64,000 nt of DNA from Spirochaetaceae bacterium (GTDB lineage: Bacteria; Myxococcota_A; UBA9160; UBA4427): contig JACKFD010000008.1 of the NCBI GenBank assembly GCA_020632655.1, positions 177,050 through 241,049 on the forward strand. Direction: 5' to 3'. The translations under genes were made by a program, and so were the position numbers. The notes under the pieces are model-generated. The model ran no database searches and had not been told where the DNA came from. It was given only the letters and a program-made list of their open reading frames with translations. Positions 20,258 to 28,376 of this stretch are shown piece after piece. How positions within the stretch are numbered: the first letter of the stretch is position 1; each line of letters begins with the position of its first letter.

Positions 20258-20433
20258 CCGATCCTCCGCGTCGCCCTGCCGCCGCACGATCGCCCCTCTG
20301 GCGTTCACGATCGATCCTTCACCCGAGCCTCGTCTCGCGTATGCGGACCGGCCGAGCCGCGCGAGTGTTGCGTGACGGGATCGACGCGCCGTGACTTGCA
20401 TCACTCCCTCCACGCGGCGACGCTCCCGGAGCG

Positions 20434-21906
20434 ATGCCGTCTCGCCGAACGCTCCTGCTCGTCGTGCTCGCAGCGACCGTCGTCCAGGCGGTGGCGTTCC
20501 GCGCCGCGGCCGACGATGGACCTACGCCCACCCCCGCCGAGACCCCACGCCCTGCTCCATCGACCCGGATCGGCGACTTCTTGAAGCGCCCCGAGGTCCG
20601 GCTCTTCGGCGAGCCCCTGCGCGAGCGCGCCGCGCTCGAGCGACTCTACGCCTCACGCGAGGGCCGACCCGTCTGGGGCAACGTGCCCCGGGCCGCCCGC
20701 GACCTGCTCGTCGCCGTGCGTGCGAGCGCATCCCATGGCATGCCGCCGGCCCACTACCACGAAGCCGCCCTCGCCCGCCTCGCCGCGCAGACGCTCCCGC
20801 ACGAGGACGCCGCCGAGGCCGAGCTGCTGCTCAGCGATGCCTTCCTCTCGCTCGCACGGGCCTTCACGCGCGGCGTCATCGACCCACGCGCCTTCGATGC
20901 CGACTACGATCGCGGCGAGCCCCTGCCCGATCCGCTGGACCTGCTCGCGCGGGTCGTCGACCTCGGCGAGGAGCCTGCGGCGGTGCTCGCGCAGGCGGCG
21001 CCGCATCACATGGAGTACGTGCACCTGCGCCGCGCACTCGCCCGTCTGCACGACGAGATGGCGCGAGACGACGTGTCGCCCGAGCCGGATCCGGCGCGCG
21101 TCGAGCGCGCGGCAGGCAGGGCGACGATCGATCGGATCCGCGTGAATCTCGAGCGCTGGCGTTGGCAGCCGCGCGACCTCGGGCGACGCGCCGTGCGGGT
21201 CGACATCCCACGCTTCGAGCTCTCGCTGCTCGAGGACGGCGGCGCCGTCCGATCGATGCGCGTGGTCGTGGGTCGACGCGACTGGCCGACGCCGGTCGTG
21301 CACTCGGCGATCACGCAGCTCGTCTTGAACCCCGCCTGGGACGTGCCGCACTCGATCTTCGTGAAGGAGATGCTGCCGCGGGCGCGACTCGACCCGGCCT
21401 ACTTCGACGCGAACGGGCTCGAGATCCGCGTCCGGGACGCGAGCGGATGGCAGGTCGTCGCCGCGCGCTCGATCGACTGGCCGACCCTCGAGCCCGATCG
21501 CGAGGCGATCCGGGTGCGTCAGCCGCCCGGTCCAGCCAACCCGCTGGGCCGGATCAAGCTCCCCTTTCCCGGTCCCTACGACGTGCATCTACACGGCACG
21601 CCGGGGCGCGCATCGTTCGAGCAGCCTCGGCGCACGCTCTCCCACGGCTGCGTGCGCGTCGAGGACGAGATCGCGCTGGCCCTCTTCGCGCTCGCACCGG
21701 ATCCCGGCTGGAGCCGCGAACGGCTCGAGGCGGCGCTGCGCACGGCCCGCGATCAGCGGATCACCCTGCCCTCGCCGCTGCCCGTCCATCTCTTCTATTT
21801 CACGATCGAAGCGGACGCCGCGGGCGGAGTCACGATTCTGGGGGACCCCTACGGCTGGGACGCCCTCGTCCTGGCGGCGCTCGACGAGACGGCGACTCGT
21901 CCCTGA
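20434..21906 (+). CDS. L,D-transpeptidase, LdtD/YcbB type
   Basis: 490 residues with a signal peptide (TLLLVVLAATVVQAVAFRAAA). An N-terminal scaffold region (YASREGRPVWG, SASHGMPPAHYHEAAL, the ITRGVIDP-like AFTRGVIDPRAF) precedes the YkuD catalytic domain: VVGRRDWPTPVVHSAI, the lid, VHLHGTPGRASFE and RTLSHGCVRVED with nucleophile Cys 406. It forms 3-3 peptidoglycan cross-links. The domain order matches the YcbB family, including the capping subdomain between about 300 and 390. Together with the divergent YkuD_2 gene it forms a cell-wall locus. Confidence 0.92.
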   Translation: MPSRRTLLLVVLAATVVQAVAFRAAADDGPTPTPAETPRPAPSTRIGDFLKRPEVRLFGEPLRERAALERLYASREGRPVWGNVPRAARDLLVAVRASASHGMPPAHYHEAALARLAAQTLPHEDAAEAELLLSDAFLSLARAFTRGVIDPRAFDADYDRGEPLPDPLDLLARVVDLGEEPAAVLAQAAPHHMEYVHLRRALARLHDEMARDDVSPEPDPARVERAAGRATIDRIRVNLERWRWQPRDLGRRAVRVDIPRFELSLLEDGGAVRSMRVVVGRRDWPTPVVHSAITQLVLNPAWDVPHSIFVKEMLPRARLDPAYFDANGLEIRVRDASGWQVVAARSIDWPTLEPDREAIRVRQPPGPANPLGRIKLPFPGPYDVHLHGTPGRASFEQPRRTLSHGCVRVEDEIALALFALAPDPGWSRERLEAALRTARDQRITLPSPLPVHLFYFTIEADAAGGVTILGDPYGWDALVLAALDETATRP

Positions 21907-21934
21907 ACGCGAGCGGTCGCCTGGCCCCGGGCGC

Positions 21935-22774
21935 TCAGAGATCCTTCCACTCGGGTTGACGCCCCTCGCGGAAGGACGCGAAGGCGGTCTCGAGCTCGCC
22001 GGTCGCCGTGCACATGATCTGGGTGCGGTTCTCGAGATCGATCGCATGCCGCAGACTCGGCGCATCGATCGTCTGCCACATCGTCTCCTTGGTCATCCAC
22101 ACCGCGAGCGGGCTGTTCGTCGCGATCTCCCGCGCCGTCTCGAGCGCCCGATCGACGACCTCTCCATCCGGCACCACGTCGAGGACGAGCCCGATGCGCG
22201 CCGCCTCCTCCGCATCGAAGACGCGCCCCGTCAGCAGCAGCTCGGCCGAGCGCGAGGCCCCGACGAGCCGCGGCAGGTAGTAGCTCGTGCCCATGTCGCA
22301 GGCCGACACGCCGCGCTTGATGAAGACGGCGCCGAAGGTGGCGGAGCGGGCCGCGAAGCGGATGTCACAGGCCAGCGAGAGCGCGAACCCGCCACCGTGG
22401 GCGGGCCCGTTCACGGCAGCGAGCACGGGCAGCCGGAGGCGATGGATCTTCTCGAAGAGGCTCGCCATCAGCTCCTGCATCACGAAGCTCCGGGTGATCG
22501 GGCCCTGCACGCGACCGAGCAGCGCGCTCCCGGGCGTATGCCCCAGACCGCCGAGATCCCCCGTCCGCTCCTTCATGTCGGCCCCGGAGCAGAACGCAGT
22601 GCCGGCGCCCGTGAGCACGACGGCCCGCAGCTCGGGCCGACCCGCGATCTCGTCGAAGGCCCCGTGCATCGCGTCGAGCACCTCGGCCGCGAGCGCATTG
22701 CGCCGCTCGGGCCGATCGATCGTGACGATCGCGACCCGCTCGTCGCGGACCTCGAGCTGGATCCCTTCGGACAT
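21935..22774 (-). CDS. Enoyl-CoA hydratase/isomerase (crotonase) family protein
   Basis: 279 residues starting MSEGIQLEVRDERVAIV. Crotonase core: TIDRPERRNALAAEV, GTAFCSGADMKE (first oxyanion-hole strand), NGPAHGGGFALSLACD (second), RGVSACDMGTSYYLPRLVGA. The GADMKE and GTSYYLPR patterns are shared with the crotonase at 35282, so these two are close paralogues. CoA-bound acyl substrate. Last gene of a minus-strand set (VOC, putative oxygenase, esterase, crotonase) with 17 bases between it and the esterase. Confidence 0.92.
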   Translation of the reverse strand: MSEGIQLEVRDERVAIVTIDRPERRNALAAEVLDAMHGAFDEIAGRPELRAVVLTGAGTAFCSGADMKERTGDLGGLGHTPGSALLGRVQGPITRSFVMQELMASLFEKIHRLRLPVLAAVNGPAHGGGFALSLACDIRFAARSATFGAVFIKRGVSACDMGTSYYLPRLVGASRSAELLLTGRVFDAEEAARIGLVLDVVPDGEVVDRALETAREIATNSPLAVWMTKETMWQTIDAPSLRHAIDLENRTQIMCTATGELETAFASFREGRQPEWKDL

Positions 22775-22791
22775 CGTCGCCCCTCCCCCGA

Positions 22792-23715
22792 CTAACCGAT
22801 CAATGCGCCGCGCAGCCGCCCGGCGACGAAGACGATGGCCTGCTCGGAGGCCTCGACGAGGGCGTGCATGCCGAAGAAACCGTGGGGCATGCCGGCGTAC
22901 TCGCGCAGGACCACGTCGATCCCCGCCTCCTCGAGACGCCGCGCGTAGGCCCGGCCCTCGTCGCGCACGGGATCGCACTCCGCCGTGACGATCGTCGCGG
23001 AGGGCAGGCCCGCGAAGCTCGGATAGAGGATCGGCGAGACGCGCGGGTCCTTGCGGTCCTCGACCCGCGGCACGTAGCAGCGGTCGTAGAACTCGATCGA
23101 CTCCCGGGTGAGGAAGGCGCCGTCCGCGTTCTCCTCCATGCTGGGCGAGCTCCGCGAGGCGTCGGGGCCGGGGTAGACGAGCGCCTGATGGCGCAGCGCC
23201 GGCCCGCCCTCGTCCCGCACCAGATGCGCGAGCACGGCGGCGAGGTTGGCGCCCGCGCTCTCGCCCATGACGGCGATCCGCGTGGGATCGATCCCGAGGG
23301 CTTCGGCCTCGGCGTGGCACCAGGCGAGCACGGCCCGGACGTCCTCGACGGCGGCCGGGAAGGGATGCTCGGGGGCGAGGCGGTACTCGGCGTTGACCAC
23401 GATCGCCGGGACCTCCTGGGCGATTGCGCGGCAGATCGAGTCGGTCGTGCGGACGGAGCCCGTCACGAATCCGCCGCCGTGGAAGAAGAGGACGAGCGGC
23501 AGACCCTGGCCCGGATGCGCCTGGTAGCGCCGCGCGAAGAGCGTGGAGGCCGGGCCGGGAATCGACAGGTCGCGGGTCGCGACCGCAGGCCCCGGCCGCT
23601 CGAAGGCGGGCGTGTAGTCCTCGACGTAGCGCCGCAGCGCGTCGGGCTGGATCGTGGTGTAGTCCTGCGCCGGGGTGGCGGCGGCGATGGCGGCGATGCG
23701 CGGATCGAGGGGCAA
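22792..23715 (-). CDS. HSL-type alpha/beta-hydrolase (carboxylesterase)
   Basis: 307 residues. There is no ATG near the domain start; a TTG at 23715 follows AGGAGGT at ideal distance, so TTG is chosen (LPLDPRIAAIAA is then the N-terminus, with initiator Met). Hormone-sensitive-lipase signatures: LFFHGGGFVTG oxyanion hole, VMGESAGANLAA nucleophile Ser, TAECDPVRDEG acid, GMPHGFFG catalytic His. It hydrolyses short- to medium-chain esters. It lies between the putative oxygenase and the crotonase on the same strand. Confidence 0.9.
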   Translation of the reverse strand: MPLDPRIAAIAAATPAQDYTTIQPDALRRYVEDYTPAFERPGPAVATRDLSIPGPASTLFARRYQAHPGQGLPLVLFFHGGGFVTGSVRTTDSICRAIAQEVPAIVVNAEYRLAPEHPFPAAVEDVRAVLAWCHAEAEALGIDPTRIAVMGESAGANLAAVLAHLVRDEGGPALRHQALVYPGPDASRSSPSMEENADGAFLTRESIEFYDRCYVPRVEDRKDPRVSPILYPSFAGLPSATIVTAECDPVRDEGRAYARRLEEAGIDVVLREYAGMPHGFFGMHALVEASEQAIVFVAGRLRGALIG

Positions 23716-23756
23716 GCGGACCTCCTGTTCGGGCCGGGAGGATGGCGCGCCCGGGA

Positions 23757-24818
23757 TCAGGCCGCGACCTCGTCGATCGCGTCGGCGGGAATGTTCGCCG
23801 GGCCGCCGATGTCGTAGACCCTGGCGACGAGGCGCACGAGCGCCGGATCGTTCATCGGGTCCGTGGGCGTCGGAACCTCGATGCCCCGCTTGCGCATGTC
23901 GTCGATCAGGATCTCGACGGCCCGCTCCGGGCTGATGTCGTCCTTGTGGTCGAGGGTGACCTTGAGCTCGTCGAAGTCCATGAAGACCCGCGCGCCCCAA
24001 TGCACCAGGAAACGGACCTCCTGCTCGGGGATGCGCTGGTTCACGACGTCGCCGGTCACGATCCGCCAGCCGCCCTCGGCGTCGGGATCGGGCTCGATCG
24101 TCGACTTGATGTCGAGGCCCCTGTGCTGGCGCATCGCAACGGGTCCACAGGCCTGGCCGTGGTGGAACATCATCTCGTTCTCGACGACGACCGCCCGGCC
24201 CCACATCGGGGCCTGGATCTGGAAGGGATCGCCGCTCGGGCCGTCCGGCCAGCAGTTGAAGCCGCCGCCGATCCGGCCCTTGTAGTACCAGGCGATGACC
24301 TGGCATTTCTTCGCCTGCCAACGTCGGAAGAGGCAGGACTTGGCCATCGTGAGCAACAGCCAGAGGGGCGTGTTCTCCATCGTCATCCCGCGGAAGACCG
24401 TCCCGTCGAGATGCGGCGGCCCGCCGATCGGCGTCGGCCCCTGGATGTTGAAGAGGTAGGTCTCGGGCTCCGCATAACGCGCGCCCCAGTAGCTCCGGGC
24501 CATCTCGAGGAAGCGCGAGCTGTAGTAGCAGTCCTCGAGCTCCGGGTAGAAGCAGACGCCCTGCCTCGCGAGGTAGCCGCGGAAGACGGGGTTCGTGAGC
24601 AGCATGTCCCAGGTCAGCTCGACGCCTTCGGGCAGCTCGCCCGAGGTCGTCGCGATCACCTCCTCGGGGCGCTCGAAGTTCTCGGCCAGGATCAGCTGCC
24701 AGGGACCGTTCTCGCGCACGACCTTCGTCAGACGGCGGTACTGGTCCTCGCTGTAGGCGCCCTCGAAGATCCGGGGCGGGGCGACCGGGCGGAAGTTGTC
24801 GGCGAGCTCGCGAAGCAT
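23757..24818 (-). CDS. Uncharacterised protein, possible Fe(II)/2-oxoglutarate oxygenase fold
   Basis: 353 residues; I do not recognise a named family. What can be seen: a PHLDGTVFRG segment giving an HxD pair (H136, D138), a distal His at 219/220 (MMFHHGQACG) about 80 residues on, and Arg residues 9-13 positions after it (MRQHRG). This is the order and spacing of Fe(II)/2-oxoglutarate dioxygenases of the phytanoyl-CoA hydroxylase type. The rest (YYSSRFLEMARSYWGARYA, WYYKGRIGGGFNCWP) looks well conserved in style. The neighbours (VOC protein 15 bases upstream; esterase 41 bases downstream) suggest one catabolic operon. Confidence 0.6.
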   Translation of the reverse strand: MLRELADNFRPVAPPRIFEGAYSEDQYRRLTKVVRENGPWQLILAENFERPEEVIATTSGELPEGVELTWDMLLTNPVFRGYLARQGVCFYPELEDCYYSSRFLEMARSYWGARYAEPETYLFNIQGPTPIGGPPHLDGTVFRGMTMENTPLWLLLTMAKSCLFRRWQAKKCQVIAWYYKGRIGGGFNCWPDGPSGDPFQIQAPMWGRAVVVENEMMFHHGQACGPVAMRQHRGLDIKSTIEPDPDAEGGWRIVTGDVVNQRIPEQEVRFLVHWGARVFMDFDELKVTLDHKDDISPERAVEILIDDMRKRGIEVPTPTDPMNDPALVRLVARVYDIGGPANIPADAIDEVAA

Positions 24819-24833
24819 CGGCAGTCCTCCGGA

Positions 24834-25253
24834 TCACGCGTCCAGCTGGACGACTTCGTTGATGTGGCCTTCGGGATCGAGCACGAAGGCGACGCGGAGC
24901 GCGAACTGCTCGATCCGGCGGATCGGCTCCGCGAGGCGACCGCCGGCCGCCTCCGCACGCGCGACGAGGGCGTCGAGATCCGTCGTCGTGAAGCCCTGGA
25001 CGGACTCGCCGGCGAGCGGTCCCGTCGAGTCCACCCACTTGATCAGCGTGAGCGCGCCGGCGCCGGGCGCGGTCGCCTGGAAGGAGATCTCGTCGATCTT
25101 CCGCCCGAACATCTCGTCCTGGTGCCGGTTGAAGCGCACCAGCCCGAAGACGTCCTCGTAGAACGCCGCCATCGCGTCGAGGTCGTGGACGAAGACCTTG
25201 CTGAAGCCGTATTGCGCATCGCGGCTGGCGCCGTGGGGGCGGGTCTCGGCCAT
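24834..25253 (-). CDS. VOC-family (glyoxalase/bleomycin-resistance fold) protein
   Basis: 139 residues, one VOC module: FSKVFVHDLDAMAAFYEDVFGL, IDEISFQATAPGAGALTLIKW, GFTTTDLDALVARAEAAGG, FVLDPEGHINEVVQLD. The His, Glu and final Glu positions could bind a divalent metal. Its fold-mate at 33992 shares the same pattern (FGL, DEIS, GFTT-DLD, DPEGHxNEIV), so they are paralogues. First gene of the minus-strand set that continues with the putative oxygenase. Reaction unknown: lyase, isomerase or dioxygenase are all possible in this superfamily. Confidence 0.85.
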   Translation of the reverse strand: MAETRPHGASRDAQYGFSKVFVHDLDAMAAFYEDVFGLVRFNRHQDEMFGRKIDEISFQATAPGAGALTLIKWVDSTGPLAGESVQGFTTTDLDALVARAEAAGGRLAEPIRRIEQFALRVAFVLDPEGHINEVVQLDA

Positions 25254-25308
25254 GTCGGGCTCCTTCGGCTCGTCGGCGACGGCGGGCGCGCGTCCGGCGA
25301 GCCGGACT

Positions 25309-25326
25309 CTGTTATTTATTGAACAG
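25309..25326. promoter_or_regulatory. AT-rich palindrome upstream of the VOC operon
   Basis: CTGTT-N8-AACAG in an AT-rich island (25309-25340) within very GC-rich DNA, 56 bp upstream of the VOC start. Probably promoter and operator of the VOC/oxygenase/esterase/crotonase operon. The regulator is not identified; the nearby MarR protein is a candidate. Confidence 0.45.
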
Positions 25327-25409
25327 CATTCACGTTATCACGTCGGCGCCGCCCCGGACAAGCCCGATCGAGGCGATTGCCGTCAGGCGGAGCGGCGACC
25401 GGGGCGAGC

Positions 25410-25449
25410 CCGGGACGGGTGGTCGGGAGCGGGTCGTCTCCCGTCCCGG
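25410..25449 (-). terminator. Hairpin downstream of the DegT-fold gene
   Basis: Perfect 10-bp stem CCGGGACGGG / CCCGTCCCGG around a 20-nt loop, beginning 15 bases after the stop of the DegT-fold gene on the minus strand. No T tract follows. It separates that gene from the VOC operon. Confidence 0.55.
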
Positions 25450-25463
25450 CCCACCCGAGCCGG

Positions 25464-26711
25464 CTAGCCCTCGTGCCGCTCGACCGTGACCTCGCCGTCG
25501 GCGGCGATGAAGTCCTCGATCGTCTGGTAGACGTACTCGCAGTCTTCGCGCGTCATGGTCGGGTGGCAGGGCAGCATGATCCCCCAGGTCATGATCTGGT
25601 CCGCCGCGGCGAGGCCCGCCGGCCCGATCCGGTATTCCTGCCCCCGGAGCATGGGCTGGCGCGTGATGTTGCCCGAGAAGATCACGCGGCTCGTGATGCC
25701 CGCGTCCTCGAGCTGGATCTGGAACTTCTTGCGGCTCCAGCCCGTCTCCGGGCGTAGCTGCAGCGGGTAGCAGAGCCAGGTCGTCTCGGTCTCGGGGATG
25801 ATCGTCGGCAGGATGAACTTGTCCTCGTGCTTGCGCAGGAACTCCGTGTGCCAGGCGAAGCGCTCCTCGCGCAGCTTCCAGAGCGTGTCGATCTTGTCCA
25901 TCTGCGCGACGCCGAAGGCCGCGCCGCATTCGTTCGGGATGAAGCCGTAGGCGTTCTCCTCGAAGATGAACATCGCGTCGTAGTCGATGCCGTCGACCTT
26001 CTCGAGGAAGCGACCGTCGGAGCTGCCGGCCTTCGTGCCGTGCATCCACTTCTCCGACGAACGTCCCCAGGCGCGCAGCGAGAGCGATCGATCGAAGTAC
26101 TTCTCGTCGTCGAAGAAGACCATCCCGCCGTTGCCGAGCGCCGTGATGATGTGGAAGATCGAGAAGCTCGTGATCGAGACGTCGGCGCGGGTCGCCGTGT
26201 GCCGGCCGCGCAGCTTGCCGCCGAGGGTGTCCGCGCTGTCGTGGATCACGAAGAGGCCACGCCGATCGGCGATCTCACGCACGACGTCCCAGTCGCAGAT
26301 CCCGCCGACGAGGTCGGGGATCAGGATCGCCCGCGTCTCCGGCCCGATCGCGTCCTCGATCTGGTCGACCCGGATCTGGTAGTCCGAGAGGCCGACGTCG
26401 ACGAAGACCGGCGTGCAGTCGACGTGGTAGATCGCCGCGACGTCCGAGGAGAAGGTGAGGCAGGGCGTGATGACCTCGGAGCCGCGCGGCAGCTGCGCGA
26501 GCCGCATGGCGACCATCAGGGCCGACGAGCCCGAGTTGACCATCACGCCGTATTTCTTGCCCATGAACTCGGCCACCCGGGCCTCGAACTCGTGGACCTT
26601 GGCGCCCGGGATCAGCCCGAGCGGGTCGGACATCTGGCCCATGACGGCGTCGATCTCGTTCTGGTCGAACATGGCGCCGCCGTAGCGGACGGTGCGGGGA
26701 GCGATGCGCAT
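25464..26711 (-). CDS. DegT/RfbH-like PMP-dependent dehydratase candidate (Lys replaced by His)
   Basis: 415 residues, fold-type I DegT/DnrJ/EryC1/StrS protein. The start at 26711 is chosen for AGGAGA six bases upstream. Family marks: YGGAMFDQNEIDAV, NSGSSALMVAMRL, VITPCLTFSSDVAAI, DLVGGICDWDVV, HDSADTLGG (D158, pyridine-N contact). At the position of the Schiff-base lysine the protein reads SFSIFHIIT, that is His 187. The same swap defines the sugar 3-dehydratases (ColD, E1/RfbH), which use PMP instead of a lysine-bound PLP, and the GNGGMV context fits RfbH-like proteins. An aminotransferase label would therefore be misleading. No sugar-nucleotide genes are nearby, so the substrate is open. 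Confidence 0.8.
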   Translation of the reverse strand: MRIAPRTVRYGGAMFDQNEIDAVMGQMSDPLGLIPGAKVHEFEARVAEFMGKKYGVMVNSGSSALMVAMRLAQLPRGSEVITPCLTFSSDVAAIYHVDCTPVFVDVGLSDYQIRVDQIEDAIGPETRAILIPDLVGGICDWDVVREIADRRGLFVIHDSADTLGGKLRGRHTATRADVSITSFSIFHIITALGNGGMVFFDDEKYFDRSLSLRAWGRSSEKWMHGTKAGSSDGRFLEKVDGIDYDAMFIFEENAYGFIPNECGAAFGVAQMDKIDTLWKLREERFAWHTEFLRKHEDKFILPTIIPETETTWLCYPLQLRPETGWSRKKFQIQLEDAGITSRVIFSGNITRQPMLRGQEYRIGPAGLAAADQIMTWGIMLPCHPTMTREDCEYVYQTIEDFIAADGEVTVERHEG

Positions 26712-26760
26712 CGGAATCTCCTTCACGTGAGAGGGATCGGTCACGATCGACGACTCGCCT

Positions 26761-26788
26761 CCGGAAGCCGAGACCGCTCGTCTTCCGG
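26761..26788 (-). terminator. Hairpin between the MarR and DegT-fold genes
   Basis: Perfect 7-bp stem CCGGAAG / CTTCCGG with a 14-nt loop, 38 bases after the marR-type stop on the minus strand. Weak evidence for termination; it may only partly separate the two genes. Confidence 0.35.
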
Positions 26789-26826
26789 GTGCGAGAGAAG
26801 GTTGGCACGCGGCGCCGCGAGCGCGT

Positions 26827-27348
26827 TCAAGGCGAGCGCCTCGTCGCGGCGTCGTCCCGCGGAATCCCGACGAGGTCGCGCGCGAGTCGCGAGACGAGCT
26901 CGGCGAGCCGCGCCCGGTCGCGCTGGGACCAGCTCTCGAGGACGCCGGTCAGCTGCCCGAGTCGGTAGTCGACGATCCGGTCGTAGACGGCGCGCCCGCG
27001 CGGCGTGAGGCTCAGCTCGACACGGCGCGCGTCCTCGGCCCCGGCGCGCCGCTCGACGAGCCCCTCGTCGACCAGCGGCAGGACCTGCCGACTCGCCGTC
27101 GCCGCGTCCATCGCGCAGGCCTCCGCGAGCCCGCCCACCGTGAGCGTCTCGTGATCCGCCAGACTACGCAGCACGGCGTAGCCGGCGCGCGTGACGACGG
27201 CCCCGACCGCGATCGCCTGATGCTGATCGAAGCGGCGGTTCGCGCCCAGGCGGAAGAGCCCTTCGAGCGCGCGCTCGAGCGCCTCGTCGGCGGAGGACGG
27301 GCGGGGCGTGGGCGCCTTGTGGGGCGCGGCGGAAGAAGCGGGAGGCAT
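26827..27348 (-). CDS. MarR-family transcriptional regulator
   Basis: 173 residues. Winged helix: AGYAVLRSLADHETLTVGGLAEACAMDAATASRQVLPLVDEGLVERR (recognition helix around DAATASRQVLPL), wing RAGAEDARRVELSLTPRG, then long C-terminal dimerisation helices. It is divergent from a crotonase gene with a 131-bp gap that contains an AT-rich palindrome. It probably represses itself and the crotonase gene and responds to an aromatic or acyl-CoA ligand, as usual in the family. Confidence 0.9.
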   Translation of the reverse strand: MPPASSAAPHKAPTPRPSSADEALERALEGLFRLGANRRFDQHQAIAVGAVVTRAGYAVLRSLADHETLTVGGLAEACAMDAATASRQVLPLVDEGLVERRAGAEDARRVELSLTPRGRAVYDRIVDYRLGQLTGVLESWSQRDRARLAELVSRLARDLVGIPRDDAATRRSP

Positions 27349-27376
27349 GGCGGGGCGTTCACACCTGGGTTAGCAA

Positions 27377-27397
27377 TTGATTGTTTAAATCAAACAA
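27377..27397. promoter_or_regulatory. Candidate MarR operator between marR-type gene and crotonase gene
   Basis: A 21-bp imperfect palindrome with arms TTGATTGTTT and AATCAAACAA about a central A; eight of ten positions per arm match. It is 29 bp from the MarR start and 83 bp from the crotonase start and is the only AT-rich stretch in the gap. Typical MarR-site size and place. Confidence 0.65.
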
Positions 27398-27479
27398 ATC
27401 TCTAGCCCAGATCGCCGCCCCGGGTCAAGCGCCCGGACCCGCGCGACCGCGCGCCCGGGCAGGGAAGGAAGGGATCCGC

Positions 27480-28271
27480 ATGAGCGAATCGGTCGTCCAC
27501 TACGAGGCGGCGGGGAACATCGCCACGATCACGCTCGATCGACCGGCAGCGAAGAACGCCCTCTCCGCCGCGCTGATGGCGCAGCTGGCACAGGCCTTCG
27601 ACCGCGCGCGCGAGGACGAGGCGCACGTGGCGATCCTGACGGGTCGGGGTGACGCATTCTGCGCCGGCCTCGACCTGCGCGAGTTCGGCGCCGCGCGCGG
27701 GGGCGAAGCGGAGCCGGGCTGGTTCCGACCGGACTACTGGCGGGCGATGGAGGACTTTCCCGGGCCGATCATCGGCGCGATCAACGGTCCCGCCGTGACG
27801 GCCGGCTTCGAGCTCGCCCTCGCCTGCGACGTGTTGATCGCCTCGACGAACGCCCGCTTCGCCGACACCCACGTGCGCGTCGGCGTGCTGCCGGGCTCGG
27901 GCCTCTCCCAACGTCTGCCCCGCGCGATCGGGGTCTACCGCGCGAAGTACCTGTCGCTGACCGGGAACTTCCTGTCCGCCGAGAAGGCCGCGGAGTGGGG
28001 ACTCGTGAGCCATCTGGTCGCACCCCAGGCCCTGCTCTCGACCGCGCGTGCGATCGCCGCCGACATGCTCTCGGCGATGCCGCACATGCTCGCCCCGATC
28101 AAGCGCGTGATCGACGACGGCTTCGCGAGGACGCTCGGCGAGGGGCTCGCGCTCGAGGCCGAGCGCTCGGCCCGGCAATTCTCGGACGAGGCGCCGCAGG
28201 CGGTGGCGGGCGCGGCCTTCGAAGACGTGCGCGCGCGCGGACGCGAGCAGCAGGGCCACGACGGCCCCTGA
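27480..28271 (+). CDS. Enoyl-CoA hydratase/isomerase (crotonase) family protein
   Basis: 263 residues; start MSESVVHYEAAGNIATITL at 27480 (an upstream ATG inside the operator region is rejected). Core motifs: LDRPAAKNALSAALM, GDAFCAGLDLREFG, NGPAVTAGFELALACD, HVRVGVLPGSGLSQRLPR. The PGSG loop differs from the two SYYLPR-type crotonases of this window, and the second oxyanion strand is VTAGFELALA, so it belongs to a different subfamily closer to classic enoyl-CoA hydratases. Control by the divergent MarR protein is inferred. Confidence 0.92.
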   Translation: MSESVVHYEAAGNIATITLDRPAAKNALSAALMAQLAQAFDRAREDEAHVAILTGRGDAFCAGLDLREFGAARGGEAEPGWFRPDYWRAMEDFPGPIIGAINGPAVTAGFELALACDVLIASTNARFADTHVRVGVLPGSGLSQRLPRAIGVYRAKYLSLTGNFLSAEKAAEWGLVSHLVAPQALLSTARAIAADMLSAMPHMLAPIKRVIDDGFARTLGEGLALEAERSARQFSDEAPQAVAGAAFEDVRARGREQQGHDGP

Positions 28272-28376
28272 CGCGCGCCCCCGCCGACCCGCCGTCGCCA
28301 ATCCGAGGCCGGCCGACGCGTTCTTCGTCAGAGCGCGGGACGTGGACACTAGAATGCGCCCGGCACGCATCCTGCG

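Noticed and set aside
25464..26711. Ordinary DegT aminotransferase label
   Set aside because: The Schiff-base lysine position is His 187, which argues against transamination by the usual mechanism.
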